51,932 nt of DNA from JBOGIG01 sp050742455 (GTDB lineage: Bacteria > Actinomycetota > Acidimicrobiia > Acidimicrobiales > JBOGIG01): contig JBOGIG010000064.1 of NCBI GenBank assembly GCA_050742455.1, positions 1 to 51,932 of the forward strand. The letters are read 5' to 3'. Positions 1-7,437 of this stretch are shown one piece after another; position 1 is the first letter of the stretch, and the number at the start of each line of letters is the position of its first letter. The notes under the pieces are model-generated. The model worked only from the letters and a program-made list of their open reading frames with translations. It was not told where the DNA came from and searched no databases. Made by a program: the position numbers and the translations under genes.

Positions 1-8
1 GGGCTCGG

Positions 9-830
9 CTATGTACGACCGCCGTCGGCCACTGCTCCAAAGAACCTCAAGAGCTCGATCGGGATCGGGAAAATGAGGGTCGAATTGCGTTCGGTGGCCA
101 CTTCGGCCAGGGTCTGGAGGGTGCGCAACTGCATGGCGCCCGGGCTGTCGTTCAGTTTGTCGGCCGCTTCGGCCAGCTCCCTACTGGCCTCCAGCTCGCC
201 CGTGGCGGCGATGACCTTGGCCCGGCGTTCACGTTCGGCTTCTGCCTGGCGGGCCATGGCCCGGAGCAGCTCCTGGGGCAGGGTGATGTCGCGCACCTCA
301 ACCTGGCGAACGTCGACACCCCACCCCGCCGTCGAAGAGGCAATGGTGTTGCGCAGCTCCTCGTTGACGGCTTCACGATGGGCCAGGAGCTCGTCTAGCT
401 GGTAGCGGCCGATGATCGACCGCAGGCTGGTCATGGCCACTCGCTGGCTGGCAAAACGGAAGTTGTCCACCCCGAGGACGGCCTTGACCGGGTCGATGAC
501 CTGGAAGTAGACCACGGCATCGACCTGCAGAGTGACGTTGTCCGAGGAGATCACGGCCTGGGCCGGAATGTCGATCACCTCTACCCGCAGGCTGATCTTG
601 TTGACCCGATCGATAGCGGGGATGCGCACGATGATGCCTGGCCCCTTGGCCTTGGGACGCACCCGGCCCAGGCGGAAGAAGACGACCCGCTCGTACTCCT
701 TCACGATGACCAAGATGGAGCGCAGGACGATCAGGCCCACTATCACCAAGGCGGCGATGACTATCCCGACGATGCCTCCCGCTCCGATGCCGGCGATGAC
801 GGCGGACCCGGTCAGGGTCGCATTCCCCAT
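9..830 (-). CDS. SPFH/band 7 (stomatin-like, slipin) membrane protein
   Basis: A 273-residue stomatin-type protein. Residues about 12-40 form one strongly hydrophobic segment, followed by the slipin signature around YERVVFFRLGR and then the band 7 domain (about 45-205). The tail holds an Ala/Glu/Arg-rich helix (RQAEAERERRAK) that in this family drives oligomerisation. Family knowledge: SPFH proteins form membrane-attached ring assemblies that scaffold proteases or organise membrane domains. No NfeD partner is visible here. The ATG lies 5 nt after the stop of the upstream LLM oxidoreductase on the same strand, so the two are probably co-transcribed. Length is normal for slipins. The role here is unknown. 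Confidence 0.9.
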   Translation of the reverse strand: MGNATLTGSAVIAGIGAGGIVGIVIAALVIVGLIVLRSILVIVKEYERVVFFRLGRVRPKAKGPGIIVRIPAIDRVNKISLRVEVIDIPAQAVISSDNVTLQVDAVVYFQVIDPVKAVLGVDNFRFASQRVAMTSLRSIIGRYQLDELLAHREAVNEELRNTIASSTAGWGVDVRQVEVRDITLPQELLRAMARQAEAERERRAKVIAATGELEASRELAEAADKLNDSPGAMQLRTLQTLAEVATERNSTLIFPIPIELLRFFGAVADGGRT

Positions 831-835
831 GGCGC

Positions 836-1795
836 TCAGGCCGACCGTGGGGGGGCCAGGTCACGTACGGCCTGGCGGGCATCGATGCCAAAGGGAAGCA
901 GAGCCAGGGCCGGAGTGGTGACCCCGTTTGCGACGTAGCGGGCGATGTGGTCCCTGCACTGCCCAGGCGTACCGTGCACGATCAGGGCGTCCACCACCTC
1001 ATCTGGGATCGATGCGGTCGCCGCCTTGCGGTCGCCTGCCTTCCAAGCCCGCCACATTTCCTCCAACTGAGGGCCGCGGCCCAGCCACTCGTGGAACTTG
1101 GCATAGACCTCCACGTTCAAGTACGCGGCTATGGCGAAGCGGCCCATCGCCCTGACCGTGTCGGTGTCGTCGGAAGGGCAGACGAAGATCCGGGCCACGA
1201 TCTCCTTGCCCGGGCCCACTTCGGGAACAACCTGGGCCACGTCATCGGCCGACAGCCAATTGATGATGGCCCCATCGGCCTCTCGGCCGGCCAGGCGCAA
1301 CATGCCGGGCCGCAGGGCCGCCACCAGGATGGGAGGCACCACGGCCGGTTTCCGCCCCAGCCTGAAGCCCTTGACCTTGAAGGTGTCATAGGTCGAGTCC
1401 ACCTTCCCCCCCGCCAGGGCCTCTTTGAGAAAGCGGACCATGTCGCGGGTCTTTTTGTAGGGCTCATCGAACTCGATGTCGTTCCAGGATTCCACGATGA
1501 CATTGGAGGAGGTGCCCAGCCCGAACACGAATCGACCCGGAGCGGCCTCGGACATGGCGGCCACGCTCATGGCCATCAGACCCGGGCCCCGGGTGTAGGC
1601 CGGGACGATGGCGCATCCCAGGCGGAGCGAGGGTGCCCACACCGAACTGAGGGCCAATGGGGAAAACGCATCGGTTCCGTTGGCCTCGCTGGACCAGACG
1701 TCGGTGTAGCCCAGATCGGCCAGCTCGAGAATCCACTCCCGGTGGTCGGCCAGGGTTACCCCATCGAAGGGAATCGTCATGCCGTATCGCGTCAT
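836..1795 (-). CDS. LLM class F420-dependent oxidoreductase
   Basis: A 319-residue luciferase-like monooxygenase (LLM) fold protein. It has the typical N-terminal strand and GYTDVWSSEANG, a middle GRFVFGLGTSS segment that in this fold helps bind the flavin or deazaflavin phosphate, and the C-terminal GTPGQCRDHIARYVANGV seen in actinobacterial F420-dependent members. The substrate cannot be read from the sequence. The start ATG is supported by a TAGGCT hexamer ending exactly 6 nt upstream, which fits a leaderless transcript. It is first in a probable two-gene unit with the stomatin-like gene. A second LLM enzyme of a different subfamily lies at 45477. Confidence 0.9.
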   Translation of the reverse strand: MTRYGMTIPFDGVTLADHREWILELADLGYTDVWSSEANGTDAFSPLALSSVWAPSLRLGCAIVPAYTRGPGLMAMSVAAMSEAAPGRFVFGLGTSSNVIVESWNDIEFDEPYKKTRDMVRFLKEALAGGKVDSTYDTFKVKGFRLGRKPAVVPPILVAALRPGMLRLAGREADGAIINWLSADDVAQVVPEVGPGKEIVARIFVCPSDDTDTVRAMGRFAIAAYLNVEVYAKFHEWLGRGPQLEEMWRAWKAGDRKAATASIPDEVVDALIVHGTPGQCRDHIARYVANGVTTPALALLPFGIDARQAVRDLAPPRSA

Positions 1796-1801
1796 GGCGG
1801 C

Positions 1802-1807
1802 AGCCTA
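1802..1807 (-). promoter_or_regulatory. -10 element of a leaderless promoter (TAGGCT) for the LLM oxidoreductase
   Basis: TAGGCT on the minus strand is followed by 6 nt and then the ATG ending at 1795. With a -10 hexamer ending at -7, this places +1 on the A of the ATG. No convincing -35 is seen. Confidence 0.5.
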
Positions 1808-1879
1808 CGCGGCCACCGGTCTGGCTGCTCCTATGGGCCGGCCGGCATGGATGTCACACCCATTGGTCATATTGTGAGC

Positions 1880-2020
1880 ATGGAACGCCAACTGGTTCTC
1901 ATTGACGAAAGCCCTGGCCATTGGACCATCGACGAGCCCATGCGCCAGATCGGCCGAGAGGGATTGGCCGCGGCTCGCCGGGCCCTTAGCCAAGCCCAGC
2001 GAGCACAGGCCGCGGCCTGA
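1880..2020 (+). CDS. Small conserved-looking protein, 46 aa
   Basis: A short reading frame (MERQLVLIDESPGHW to RAQAAA) sits between the divergent LLM gene and the SDR gene. It starts MERQLVLID and continues IDEPMRQIGREGLAAARRAL. I recall similar small proteins with an (x)RQL-LI start and a (D/E)xxxRxIGRxGxxxAR-AL core in Acidimicrobiia and relatives; this is memory, not a search. It is predicted soluble with one amphipathic helix and no membrane segment. A CATATT hexamer ends 6 nt before the ATG, in line with the leaderless starts nearby. An in-frame ATG at 1850 would extend it by 10 residues. Function unknown. Confidence 0.55.
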   Translation: MERQLVLIDESPGHWTIDEPMRQIGREGLAAARRALSQAQRAQAAA

Positions 2021-2032
2021 TCACGGCCTGCC

Positions 2033-2038
2033 TATGCT
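2033..2038 (+). promoter_or_regulatory. -10 element of a leaderless promoter (TATGCT) for the SDR gene
   Basis: TATGCT, then 6 nt (ccaagg), then ATG at 2045. The spacing puts transcription start on the ATG. The AAGG in the gap is too close to serve as a normal ribosome binding site. Confidence 0.5.
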
Positions 2039-2044
2039 CCAAGG

Positions 2045-2860
2045 ATGGAGATCCAGGGCAAGGTAGTGGTGGTGACAGGCGCCGCCAGCGGCATCGGTCG
2101 GGCCATGAGCATCCGATTCGGGTCCGAGGCGGCAGCCGGAGTGGTGGTGGCCGATGTGAACGAATCCGGGGCCACCGAAGTGGCCCTGGCCATCAATGAG
2201 GCGGGGGGCCACGCTCTCGCCGTTCGCACCGACGTATCTTCCCAGGCTGATCTGGACGGGCTGGTGGCCCGGGCCGAGCAGGACTTCGGACCGATCGACC
2301 TGTTCTGTTCGAACGCCGGCATTGCCACCGGGGGCGGAGTGGAAGTCGACGACCAGGCCTGGCAACGGATCTGGGAGATCAATGTCATGGCCCACGTAAG
2401 GGCGGCCCGGGCGGTCCTACCCGGAATGCTGGCCCGAGGCGAGGGCTATCTTCTTAACACGGCCTCTGCGGCCGGTCTGCTCACCAACCTGGGGGCAGCG
2501 CCCTATTCGGTCACCAAGCACGCGGCCGTTGGCCTCGCCGAATGGCTGGCGATCACCCATGGTGACGCCGGGATCAAGGTGTCCTGCCTTTGTCCTCAGG
2601 GGGTCCGAACTCCCATGCTGCTGGCCGGATTGGACGCCGGCCGCCCCGCCGGCGAGGTGGCGGGGTCCTCCGTCCTTGCATCGGGGGGCATGCTCGAACC
2701 CGAAGATGTGGCCCAAGCCGTCATCGAGGGCTTGGCCCGGGAGAGCTTCTTTATCCTGCCCCATCCCGAGGTCAGCGATTACGTAAAGCGCAAAGCAGCC
2801 GATCCCGACCGGTGGCTCGGAGGAATGCGCCGGCTTCAGGGACGCCTGAGCGCAGGCTGA
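2045..2860 (+). CDS. SDR family NAD(P)-dependent oxidoreductase
   Basis: A 271-residue classical short-chain dehydrogenase. The N-terminal Rossmann motif is TGAASGIGRA (residues 11-20), with VADVNE after the second strand (an acidic residue there points to NAD(H) rather than NADP(H)) and CSNAGIA in place of NNAG. The active-site pair is the YSVTK motif (Tyr-xxx-Lys), with an upstream Ser in NTASAAG. The C-terminal substrate loop (TPMLLAGLD) does not identify a substrate. It stands alone: its own promoter is upstream, and a convergent DsbA-like gene follows. The fold is certain and the substrate unknown. Confidence 0.92.
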   Translation: MEIQGKVVVVTGAASGIGRAMSIRFGSEAAAGVVVADVNESGATEVALAINEAGGHALAVRTDVSSQADLDGLVARAEQDFGPIDLFCSNAGIATGGGVEVDDQAWQRIWEINVMAHVRAARAVLPGMLARGEGYLLNTASAAGLLTNLGAAPYSVTKHAAVGLAEWLAITHGDAGIKVSCLCPQGVRTPMLLAGLDAGRPAGEVAGSSVLASGGMLEPEDVAQAVIEGLARESFFILPHPEVSDYVKRKAADPDRWLGGMRRLQGRLSAG

Positions 2861-2877
2861 ACCTGAGCCAGACTGAA

Positions 2878-2901
2878 CCCCGGCCCAGAATGAACCCGGG
2901 G
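2878..2901. terminator. GC-rich hairpin between convergent genes
   Basis: CCCCGG (2878-2883) and CCGGGG (2896-2901) form a 6-bp GC stem with a 12-nt loop in the 59-bp gap between the convergent SDR and DsbA-like genes. There is no T-tract. It may act as a weak bidirectional terminator. The surrounding gap is made of loose repeats of ctgaaccc/ctgagcca. Confidence 0.25.
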
Positions 2902-2919
2902 CCAGGCTGATCGGAGCGG

Positions 2920-3525
2920 TCAGCGGGAGACGGTGGTGTGCTTGAGCTCGTTGATCTCGGGATGACCGGTGGTGAGGTCTACTACCCGCTCTATGGTTTG
3001 ACGGGCCAGGCCTCCATCACCTTGGGGACGGGTCATGAGCCGGACGAACACAGCCTGGTCACCAACGATGAAGGTTGGCACCCCGAACACCTTGTGGCTT
3101 TCCACCGAACCCATGTGGGCGTCGGCAAAAGCCCTCCTCGGCCAACCCGAATCGACCTCGGTCCAAACGGCCTCGGGGTCGACGTCAGCGGCCTTGAGCA
3201 CCTGAGTCACGTCGGCCCTCTCCTTGAGGGTGATGCCTTCGTCGTGGCGAGCAGTGAATAGACCGCGGTGTAGGCGGAAGAAGGCGGCGGGAAAGCGGTC
3301 CCGAACAACTATGGCCGCCTCCATGGCCAACAGATCGGGGGCCTTCTCGGGGGACTCGAATACCGACGGGGCCCCTTCGGCCACGTGGGGTTGGTTCAAT
3401 GAGAACGGCACGAACTTCACCTTCCACTGTGCTCCATCTTCCAGGGCGTCGAGGATGTGTTCGTGAGCATTGCGGGCGAAAGGGCACCGGTAATCCCATG
3501 TAACGGCAAATTCAAGCTTGTCCAT
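2920..3525 (-). CDS. DsbA family (thioredoxin-fold) protein
   Basis: A 201-residue DsbA/FrnE-like protein. After the first strand comes WDYRCPFARNAHE, the position of the thioredoxin CxxC, but here only the first Cys is kept (C-P-F-A). The cis-proline loop is FGVPTFIVG (about residue 160), and an alpha-helical insertion lies between. The single-Cys active site resembles mycothiol/glutathione-transferase-like or isomerase-like DsbA relatives more than disulfide oxidases. There is no signal peptide, so it is cytoplasmic. I chose the ATG at 3525 (MDKLEF); a frame extending 9 residues upstream adds nothing family-like. Confidence 0.85.
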   Translation of the reverse strand: MDKLEFAVTWDYRCPFARNAHEHILDALEDGAQWKVKFVPFSLNQPHVAEGAPSVFESPEKAPDLLAMEAAIVVRDRFPAAFFRLHRGLFTARHDEGITLKERADVTQVLKAADVDPEAVWTEVDSGWPRRAFADAHMGSVESHKVFGVPTFIVGDQAVFVRLMTRPQGDGGLARQTIERVVDLTTGHPEINELKHTTVSR

Positions 3526-3646
3526 GCTTGGTACAACACCGCCTCGGTACACCTCATTCCGCCCGAGGGTTAGACAAAGGGCCGGTCCGCTGGCAATTGC
3601 GGGAAAGGGTGGCAGGAGCTCGGCCCGGCAGATGGATCAAGTTAGG

Positions 3647-4183
3647 TCAGGTCAGGGGAGCGAGCCTGCGGATGATCAGGCCGAGGGCGGCCCCGATCGC
3701 CGCCCCTCCCACCACGTCGGAGGCATGATGAATGCGGACGTGGACCCTGCTGGCGGCGATTACCACGCCCAGCGCCACGTAGGCAGGCCACAAGGGGTCC
3801 TGGTCGGAGAGCAGGATGATCGAGCAGGCCGCCGCGGTGGCGTGCCCACTGGGGAAGCTGGAGGTCATGGGCCGACGGAGCCGGTGGGGGTGCGCGAACC
3901 CGTCGAGATTGGGTCGCTTGCGCCCGAAGACGGTCTTAATCCCTATATTCACCAGACCCGATTCGACGAGGATGGCCACCCCGAGACGCAGGGCGGCCTG
4001 AAAGTTCACCTCGCCCGGGCGCAGGCCCCTGGCCGCGCCGAGGATGGCCCAGATGAGGGAATGGTCTCCGAGCGTCGATGCCGAATAGAAGACTCGATTG
4101 GCGGTGGCGTTGTCTCGCAACGGTACAAAGACTCTGTCCGCTGCCGCATCAAAGGCATCGATGTCCCGGCGCCAGGATCTCAA
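3647..4183 (-). CDS. PAP2 superfamily phosphatase, membrane-associated
   Basis: Carries all three PAP2 motifs: KTVFGRKRP, PSGHA and SRVHVRIHHASDVVGG. These give the Lys/Arg, His and Arg/His/Asp residues of this phosphatase family, whose members act on lipid phosphates such as undecaprenyl or phosphatidyl phosphates. Several hydrophobic helices flank the motifs. The frame is open far upstream, but that part overlaps the nuclease gene. I chose the TTG at 4183, which overlaps the nuclease stop (TTGA) and gives 178 residues starting MRSWRRDIDAFD. The start is uncertain. Coupling to the upstream nuclease gene is likely positional only. Confidence 0.8.
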   Translation of the reverse strand: MRSWRRDIDAFDAAADRVFVPLRDNATANRVFYSASTLGDHSLIWAILGAARGLRPGEVNFQAALRLGVAILVESGLVNIGIKTVFGRKRPNLDGFAHPHRLRRPMTSSFPSGHATAAACSIILLSDQDPLWPAYVALGVVIAASRVHVRIHHASDVVGGAAIGAALGLIIRRLAPLT

Positions 4184-4986
4184 GAGCTCAGCGAAGCCAG
4201 TGCGGCTTGGGTCGGGTCTCCACCGAACGCCGGGCAATAGGCCTGGAAGGAGCAGAAGGAGCAGAGTCGTGACGGATTGGGTCGGAAGTCCTCGTCCCGG
4301 CAAGCTTTTTCGACGGCGGCCCATACCGCGGAGGTGCGCTGGCGCAATCCTCGCAGGGACTGCTCCGTAGGGATGGTGGCGATGATGGTGGGTTGGCTGA
4401 GGTAGATGAGCTGGACCCGTGCGGGGCGACGACCGAAGACCGCTTGGCACAAGAAGGCGTAGAAGTGCACCCCGGCGAACCTGGCCTGCTCCTGGGCCGG
4501 GCCGGGCACCCGTCCGGTCTTGTAGTCGTTGACCACGAACTCGCCGTTGGCGTCTAGGTCCAGGCGGTCGATGATGCCCCGCAGGCGCATGGCCCCTACC
4601 TCGGTCTCAAGCATCAGCTCGGTGCCCACGACACTTACCCTGGTGGGATCCTCAATGACGAAATAGTTCTCCACCAACGTCTTGGCCTGCGCCCTGAACT
4701 CTTCGGCCTGATCGGAGTTCAACCCGAGCTCGGAATAGTCGGGGTGGTCCTGGATCTCCCGCCACGCCACCTCGAGGCGGCTCAGTCCGGCCGCCAGGGT
4801 GCGCTCGTGGGGGGCCAGCTCCCAAAAGAGCAGCTCCAGAGCCCTATGGACCAGGGTTCCCCTGGTGGCAGCCACCGAGGGGGGCTCGGGTAGGCGGTCG
4901 ATGGCCGAGAAACGAAAGGCCAGGGGACAATCCTTAAAGGAGGACACCTTGGACGGTGAAAGAGTCAGGGGGACGGGAAGGCTCAT
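4180..4986 (-). CDS. PD-(D/E)XK nuclease, RecB/Cas4-like with likely Fe-S cluster
   Basis: A 268-residue stand-alone RecB C-terminal-type nuclease. Visible are the N-terminal LSPSKVSSFKDCP box, HRALELLF (the family His), GIIDRLDLD (the Asp of the core), and NDYKTG (the D-x-K step). Four cysteines (one in FKDCP, three in LCSFCSFQAYC) match the arrangement that holds a 4Fe-4S cluster in AddB/Cas4-type enzymes. There is no helicase part, and no CRISPR array is present in the window. Such single-domain nucleases are common in actinobacteria and probably work in DNA repair. The start is supported by TATCCT 7 nt upstream, shared head to head with the acyl-CoA dehydrogenase gene. Confidence 0.88.
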   Translation of the reverse strand: MSLPVPLTLSPSKVSSFKDCPLAFRFSAIDRLPEPPSVAATRGTLVHRALELLFWELAPHERTLAAGLSRLEVAWREIQDHPDYSELGLNSDQAEEFRAQAKTLVENYFVIEDPTRVSVVGTELMLETEVGAMRLRGIIDRLDLDANGEFVVNDYKTGRVPGPAQEQARFAGVHFYAFLCQAVFGRRPARVQLIYLSQPTIIATIPTEQSLRGLRQRTSAVWAAVEKACRDEDFRPNPSRLCSFCSFQAYCPAFGGDPTQAALASLSS

Positions 4987-4993
4987 CGAGTTC

Positions 4994-5003
4994 AGGATAC
5001 GTT
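4994..5003. promoter_or_regulatory. Overlapping divergent -10 elements between nuclease and acyl-CoA dehydrogenase genes
   Basis: On the minus strand, TATCCT (4994-4999) ends 7 nt before the nuclease ATG. On the plus strand, TACGTT (4998-5003) ends 6 nt before the GTG at 5010. The two hexamers share the TA at 4998-4999. Both transcripts would start on or next to their start codons, and the two genes are separated by only 23 bp. Confidence 0.5.
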
Positions 5004-5009
5004 GAGTGT

Positions 5010-6239
5010 GTGACTTCGTTTGAGATCGAACTTCGAGACCGCATGCGGCGCTTCATCAACGAGGAGGTAATCCCGGCGGAGGGAGCCTTGGCCGGCGATC
5101 GTCTATCGAGTGATGCGGACAGTCAGGCGCCATCCAAGCAGAGCCCGCCGCCTGGTGGGACCTCGGAGTCCGTGCTGGACCGCCTGAAGGAATCCGCCAA
5201 GGCCCAAGGCCTGTGGGCGCTGGGCCACCCGACCGAGGTGGGTGGCGCCGGGTTGGGCTTCATGAGCTTCGTCTACCTGAATGAGATCATCGGCCGCTCG
5301 GAATACGGCCAGCTGGCCGTGGGCAGCGTCAGCATGCAGGACTCGATCATGCTTCACCAGCACGGCAACGACGAGCAAAGGCAACGCTGGCTCAAGCCCA
5401 TGGTGGCAGGCGAGATCTACCCCTCGGTCGGCCTTACTGAGCCCGAGGTGGCTGGTAGCGATCCCACCTTGATGCAGACCACGGCCACCCTCGATGGTGA
5501 CGAGTGGGTGATAGAGGGCCACAAGTGGTTCACCTCGGGGGCCAACCGGGCTGCGTTTACCACGGTATTTGCCAAGACCGATCCTGACGCCGGGCCCCAT
5601 CGGCAATTCTCGGCCATCATTTGCCCTACCGACACACCCGGGTATGAGATCGTCAGGGTGGTGCCGACCATGGGCCACATTGCCGGCGGGCATTGCGAGG
5701 TGCGCTACAACCAGGTCAGGGTTCCGGCCGGCAACATTCTGGGAGCTCGGGGCGAGGGCTTCATCATCGCCCAAAACAGGCTGGGACCCGGCCGCATTTT
5801 CCACTGCATGCGCTGGTTGGGCCAAGCCGAGCGGGCCTTCGAGCTCATGTGCCAGCGTGCCGTTACCCGTTTCGCCCACGGCTCACTGCTGGCCGACAAG
5901 GGCGAGATCCAGCGCTACGTGGCCGAATCGGCGGCCCAGATCCAAGCGTCGCGCCTCATGACCCTCGATGCGGCGCGGGTCATCGACGCCGGGGGGGATG
6001 CCCGGGTCCAGATCAGTCTGATCAAGTTCCACGGGGCCCAGATGCTCCACGACGTGATCGATCGGGCCATACAGGTCCACGGGGCACTAGGAGTTACCTC
6101 CGACACCCCGCTGGAGAAGATGTACCGGGAGGCCCGATACGCCCGGATCTATGACGGTCCTGACGAGGTGCACCGCATGGTGGTGGCCCGCCGCCTGCTC
6201 AAAGACCCCACCGGGGTCCCCTGGGCCGGGGAGGCGTGA
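5010..6239 (+). CDS. Acyl-CoA dehydrogenase family protein
   Basis: A 409-residue flavoprotein of the ACAD superfamily that introduces a 2,3 double bond into an acyl-CoA. It has an N-terminal helical domain, then VGLTEPEVAGSDP and KWFTSGAN of the FAD-binding beta domain, and the C-terminal helical domain with QVHGALGVTSDTPLEKMYREAR and IYDGPDEVH. The last motif is typical of the ACAD10/11-like branch, in which Asp stands where short-chain enzymes carry the catalytic Glu of YEG. The acidic, Pro/Ser-rich stretch at residues about 30-55 is a variable insert. I chose the GTG at 5010 because of the perfectly spaced TACGTT; ATG at 5043 is less likely. The acyl substrate is unknown. Confidence 0.9.
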   Translation: MTSFEIELRDRMRRFINEEVIPAEGALAGDRLSSDADSQAPSKQSPPPGGTSESVLDRLKESAKAQGLWALGHPTEVGGAGLGFMSFVYLNEIIGRSEYGQLAVGSVSMQDSIMLHQHGNDEQRQRWLKPMVAGEIYPSVGLTEPEVAGSDPTLMQTTATLDGDEWVIEGHKWFTSGANRAAFTTVFAKTDPDAGPHRQFSAIICPTDTPGYEIVRVVPTMGHIAGGHCEVRYNQVRVPAGNILGARGEGFIIAQNRLGPGRIFHCMRWLGQAERAFELMCQRAVTRFAHGSLLADKGEIQRYVAESAAQIQASRLMTLDAARVIDAGGDARVQISLIKFHGAQMLHDVIDRAIQVHGALGVTSDTPLEKMYREARYARIYDGPDEVHRMVVARRLLKDPTGVPWAGEA

Positions 6240-6240
6240 A

Positions 6241-7089
6241 TCACGGGGACGACGGATTCCAGGAGAACGCGGCCAGCACCGACTGGGCGACCCGGGTGGG
6301 GTCCTGGAGCGGTCCAAAGTGGCCCAGGCCATCGATGGTCTCGACGGGCCCCTGTCCCAACCGGACGGCGGCGGCCTCAGCCATCCACGCCGTGTTGGGC
6401 TCGGTCAGGCTTCCGGCCATGACGCGCGTCGGGATGGCGATGTCGCCCAGAGCGGCGTAGGCCCCGTTTGCCGGCCCGTTCTCGTAGATAGCTGCCTCGT
6501 CGCCGGGCCGGCACTTGAGACCCACCTGGCCGTCAGCCTGGTCGGCAAAGCCGTATTCCAGGTAGATCCGCAGCACCTCGGGATCCAATACATTGAGAGG
6601 CGCCTTGGACGCGTAGTTGTCGTAGGCCGCCTGGCGGGATTCGAAGGTTCCCCGCCGCCGCCGGGCCGCCACCGAGAGCTCGTTGTCCGGATTGGGCGGG
6701 GCGGGAACGGTCTCGGGCCAGATGATGGGCTCAAAGCAGCACAGCCCGGCCAGGGTGCCGGGGTGTTGCTCCTCGGCGAGCATCAGCGCCGTTGCCCCAC
6801 AGGAGTGTCCCAAGCCGTAAGGGCGGTTCAGACCGATCCCATCGATGACGGCCACAACGTCGCGGCGAAAGCCATCCCAGCGGTAGTTGCCGCCCGGGGC
6901 CCGGTCCGAGTCGCCATGACCTCGTTCGTCAAAGGACCAACAGTGAAATCCCTTGGACAGATATCCGGCCAGCGGAGCGAATACGCGGCCATGGAACCCG
7001 GTGGCGTGGGCCATCAAAAGAGGTGGGCCGTCGCCGCCCCAGTCATGAACGACTATGCCGACTCCATCGGAGGTATGAACTTTGATCAC
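6241..7089 (-). CDS. Alpha/beta hydrolase
   Basis: A 282-residue alpha/beta hydrolase. It has the HATGFHGR oxyanion region (H-x-T-G-F), the nucleophile elbow GHSCG with Ser, and the catalytic His in LGHFGP near the C-terminus. There is no signal peptide. The GTG start overlaps the stop of the small membrane-protein gene upstream (GTGA), so the two are translationally coupled. The 3' end converges with the acyl-CoA dehydrogenase gene and lies only 1 bp away. The substrate cannot be told; esterases, lactonases and C-C hydrolases all share these motifs. Confidence 0.88.
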   Translation of the reverse strand: MIKVHTSDGVGIVVHDWGGDGPPLLMAHATGFHGRVFAPLAGYLSKGFHCWSFDERGHGDSDRAPGGNYRWDGFRRDVVAVIDGIGLNRPYGLGHSCGATALMLAEEQHPGTLAGLCCFEPIIWPETVPAPPNPDNELSVAARRRRGTFESRQAAYDNYASKAPLNVLDPEVLRIYLEYGFADQADGQVGLKCRPGDEAAIYENGPANGAYAALGDIAIPTRVMAGSLTEPNTAWMAEAAAVRLGQGPVETIDGLGHFGPLQDPTRVAQSVLAAFSWNPSSP

Positions 7090-7349
7090 CGCTCGAAGTT
7101 ATCCCGGGGCGGTTGGCCAAACGGGCCGACCGAACCGCCATGGGCGATCCTGGCGTTGGCCAGGCGAACCTGCCAGGCAAAGAAGGCGGCGTTGGCCACG
7201 AGTGCGACTCCGATCACGGCTATGAAGGCGCGGTTGTGGTGAGCCAGGAGTGCTTCGATCCACAGGGCCAGTCCTGCCGCGCCGCTGATGACGCCGATGA
7301 TGCCGGCCACCCACGGCCATGCGCCTCGTTTCTCGGTCAATGGCTCCAC
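7086..7349 (-). CDS. Small two-helix membrane protein
   Basis: An 87-residue protein with two hydrophobic segments: about WPWVAGIIGVISGAAGLALW and AFIAVIGVALVANAAFFAW. Between them is a short polar loop, and the tail is basic and Gly/Pro-rich. It resembles the many uncharacterised small actinobacterial inner-membrane proteins. The start is uncertain. I chose the GTG at 7349 (VEPLTEKRG); the frame is open to 7463 but would then overlap the divergent malQ start. A TACGTT at 7368-7373 on this strand could start transcription about 11 nt upstream of the GTG. It is coupled to the alpha/beta hydrolase by a GTGA overlap. Confidence 0.6.
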   Translation of the reverse strand: MEPLTEKRGAWPWVAGIIGVISGAAGLALWIEALLAHHNRAFIAVIGVALVANAAFFAWQVRLANARIAHGGSVGPFGQPPRDNFER

Positions 7350-7424
7350 GCCTGAATCATGGGGCACAACGTATGCGATGGCGTGGGCCAAGGTTGCATG
7401 CAATCGCCCCAGGGGAGAAATCAT

Positions 7425-7430
7425 TAGTTT
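7425..7430 (+). promoter_or_regulatory. -10 element of a leaderless promoter (TAGTTT) for malQ
   Basis: TAGTTT, then 7 nt, then GTG at 7438. This supports the GTG as the malQ start over the further upstream in-frame ATG at 7378. Confidence 0.4.
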
Positions 7431-7437
7431 CAGTGGA

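Noticed and set aside
947..2020. 357-residue plus-strand frame
   Set aside because: Most of it is the shadow of the LLM gene; only the last 46 codons look like a real protein.
3518..4240. 240-residue plus-strand frame opposite the PAP2 gene
   Set aside because: It has no recognisable motifs, while the minus strand carries all three PAP2 motifs.
4180..4986. Cas4 of a CRISPR system
   Set aside because: The nuclease has Cas4-like cysteines, but there is no repeat array or other cas gene in the window.
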